Of a stretch of 5,439 bases of DNA, positions 4,964-5,439 are shown one piece after another. The notes beneath the pieces are model-generated. The model had not been told where the DNA came from. It did not search any database and saw only the letters and a list, made by a program, of their open reading frames with translations. The stretch is from positions 1-5,439 of the forward strand of contig CALAUG010000079.1 of assembly GCA_937892155.1 (NCBI GenBank), written 5' to 3'. The translations under genes were made by a program, and so were the position numbers. Each line of letters begins with the position of its first letter. Within the stretch, counting starts at the first letter, position 1. This DNA comes from an uncultured Bacteroidales bacterium. Its GTDB lineage: Bacteria; Bacteroidota; Bacteroidia; Bacteroidales; UBA1715.

Positions 4964-5439
4964 TTACTCTTTTTTGTCGCGTCTCGGGCCTTTGTGGTCA
5001 CCGCCTCTGCGGTCGCCGCCCTTGCGCTCTCCGCGTGGTCTCTCGGGCTTCTCTACGTAACCTTCCGGCTTCGGGAGCAATGCCTTGCGCGACAGGCGGA
5101 GCTTGTTAGTCTTCGGGTCGATCTCGATGAGTTTCACCTGGATCTTGTCGCCTTCCTTCAGCACGCCGTCCATCGACTCAAGACGCTTGTAGTCGATCTC
5201 CGAGATGTGGAGCAGTCCGTCCTTGCCCGGGAGAATCTCCACGAAGGCGCCGAACGACATTATAGACTTCACTACACCGTCGTAAACCTCGCCGACTTCC
5301 GGCACTGCCACGATGGCTTTCACTCGTGCCTTGGCAGCCTCGAGGTCTTCCTTGTTCGTGGAGGCAATCTCGACTATGCCGCAGGTGTCGTCTTCCGTGA
5401 TGACGATGACAGTGTTGGTTGTCTTCTGGATGTCCTGGA
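4964..5439 (-). CDS. pnp: Polynucleotide phosphorylase, C-terminal part (5' end off the window)
   Basis: Partial gene; 157 residues are readable in frame from 5437 down to the TAA at 4966-4964. PNPase is the phosphate-dependent 3'-5' exoribonuclease of cytoplasmic mRNA decay. The visible part begins inside the KH RNA-binding domain (QDIQKTTNTVIVITEDD, then GIVEIAS), with the KH GxxG loop off the window. The linker AKARVKAIVAVPEVGEVYDG leads into an S1 domain at about fragment residues 48-118 (KSIMSFGAFVEILPGKDGLLHISEID, ending LRLSRKALLP). Residues 121-157 are a charged, low-complexity tail rich in Arg, Gly, Lys and Glu, probably disordered and RNA-contacting. The GTG at 5323 is an internal valine codon, not a start, because clear KH homology continues upstream of it. 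rpoD follows 113 bp downstream on the same strand. The catalytic RNase PH domains are not in view. Confidence 0.95.
   Translation of the reverse strand, partial: QDIQKTTNTVIVITEDDTCGIVEIASTNKEDLEAAKARVKAIVAVPEVGEVYDGVVKSIMSFGAFVEILPGKDGLLHISEIDYKRLESMDGVLKEGDKIQVKLIEIDPKTNKLRLSRKALLPKPEGYVEKPERPRGERKGGDRRGGDHKGPRRDKKE

Noticed and set aside
5321..5323. GTG as the start of a short S1-domain protein
   Set aside because: The frame is open to the window edge and the upstream residues match the PNPase KH domain, so this is an internal valine.

Overview
The window reads as a chromosomal segment of a Bacteroidota bacterium, most likely Bacteroidales. Two features point there: a short (287 aa) primary sigma factor without region 1.1, as in the Bacteroides sigma-ABfr type, and a promoter of the Bacteroidota TTTG / TAnnTTTG class upstream of the restriction gene. 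No start codon has a clear Shine-Dalgarno sequence, which also fits. Every supported gene is on the minus strand, so the order of transcription runs from the right edge to the left.

Right side (about 3925-5439), housekeeping block: the 3' end of pnp (polynucleotide phosphorylase, 5' part off the window), an AT-rich spacer that folds into a long imperfect hairpin, rpoD, and a good intrinsic terminator after rpoD.

Middle (992-3924), restriction gene: a visibly more AT-rich hsdR (type I restriction motor/nuclease subunit, EcoEI-like) under its own promoter. A perfect 10-bp dyad overlaps the -7 box. No hsdM or hsdS is present. They would have to lie left of the window or elsewhere in the genome for hsdR to work as a classical type I enzyme.

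Left side (1-987), RAYT and repeats: a REP-associated tyrosine transposase (RAYT, HUH/Y1 family) starts 4 nt after the hsdR stop. Beyond it is a composite repeat region. It holds ten tandem 21-bp units, a perfect 30-bp palindrome with GTAG at both feet (a REP-like hairpin), a second copy of the last ~45 bp of the RAYT gene, and then the start of a second 21-bp array running off the left edge. The RAYT tail and the sequence after it therefore recur with a 350-bp offset at about 88% identity. Each copy of the RAYT stop codon overlaps an ATG (ATGA) that opens a heptapeptide-repeat frame. The first such frame ends in another copy of the RAYT C-terminus.

The most unusual part is this RAYT-tail / minisatellite / palindrome module. 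It looks like a REP-type element in the process of amplifying, placed directly downstream of, and probably cotranscribed with, a restriction gene.
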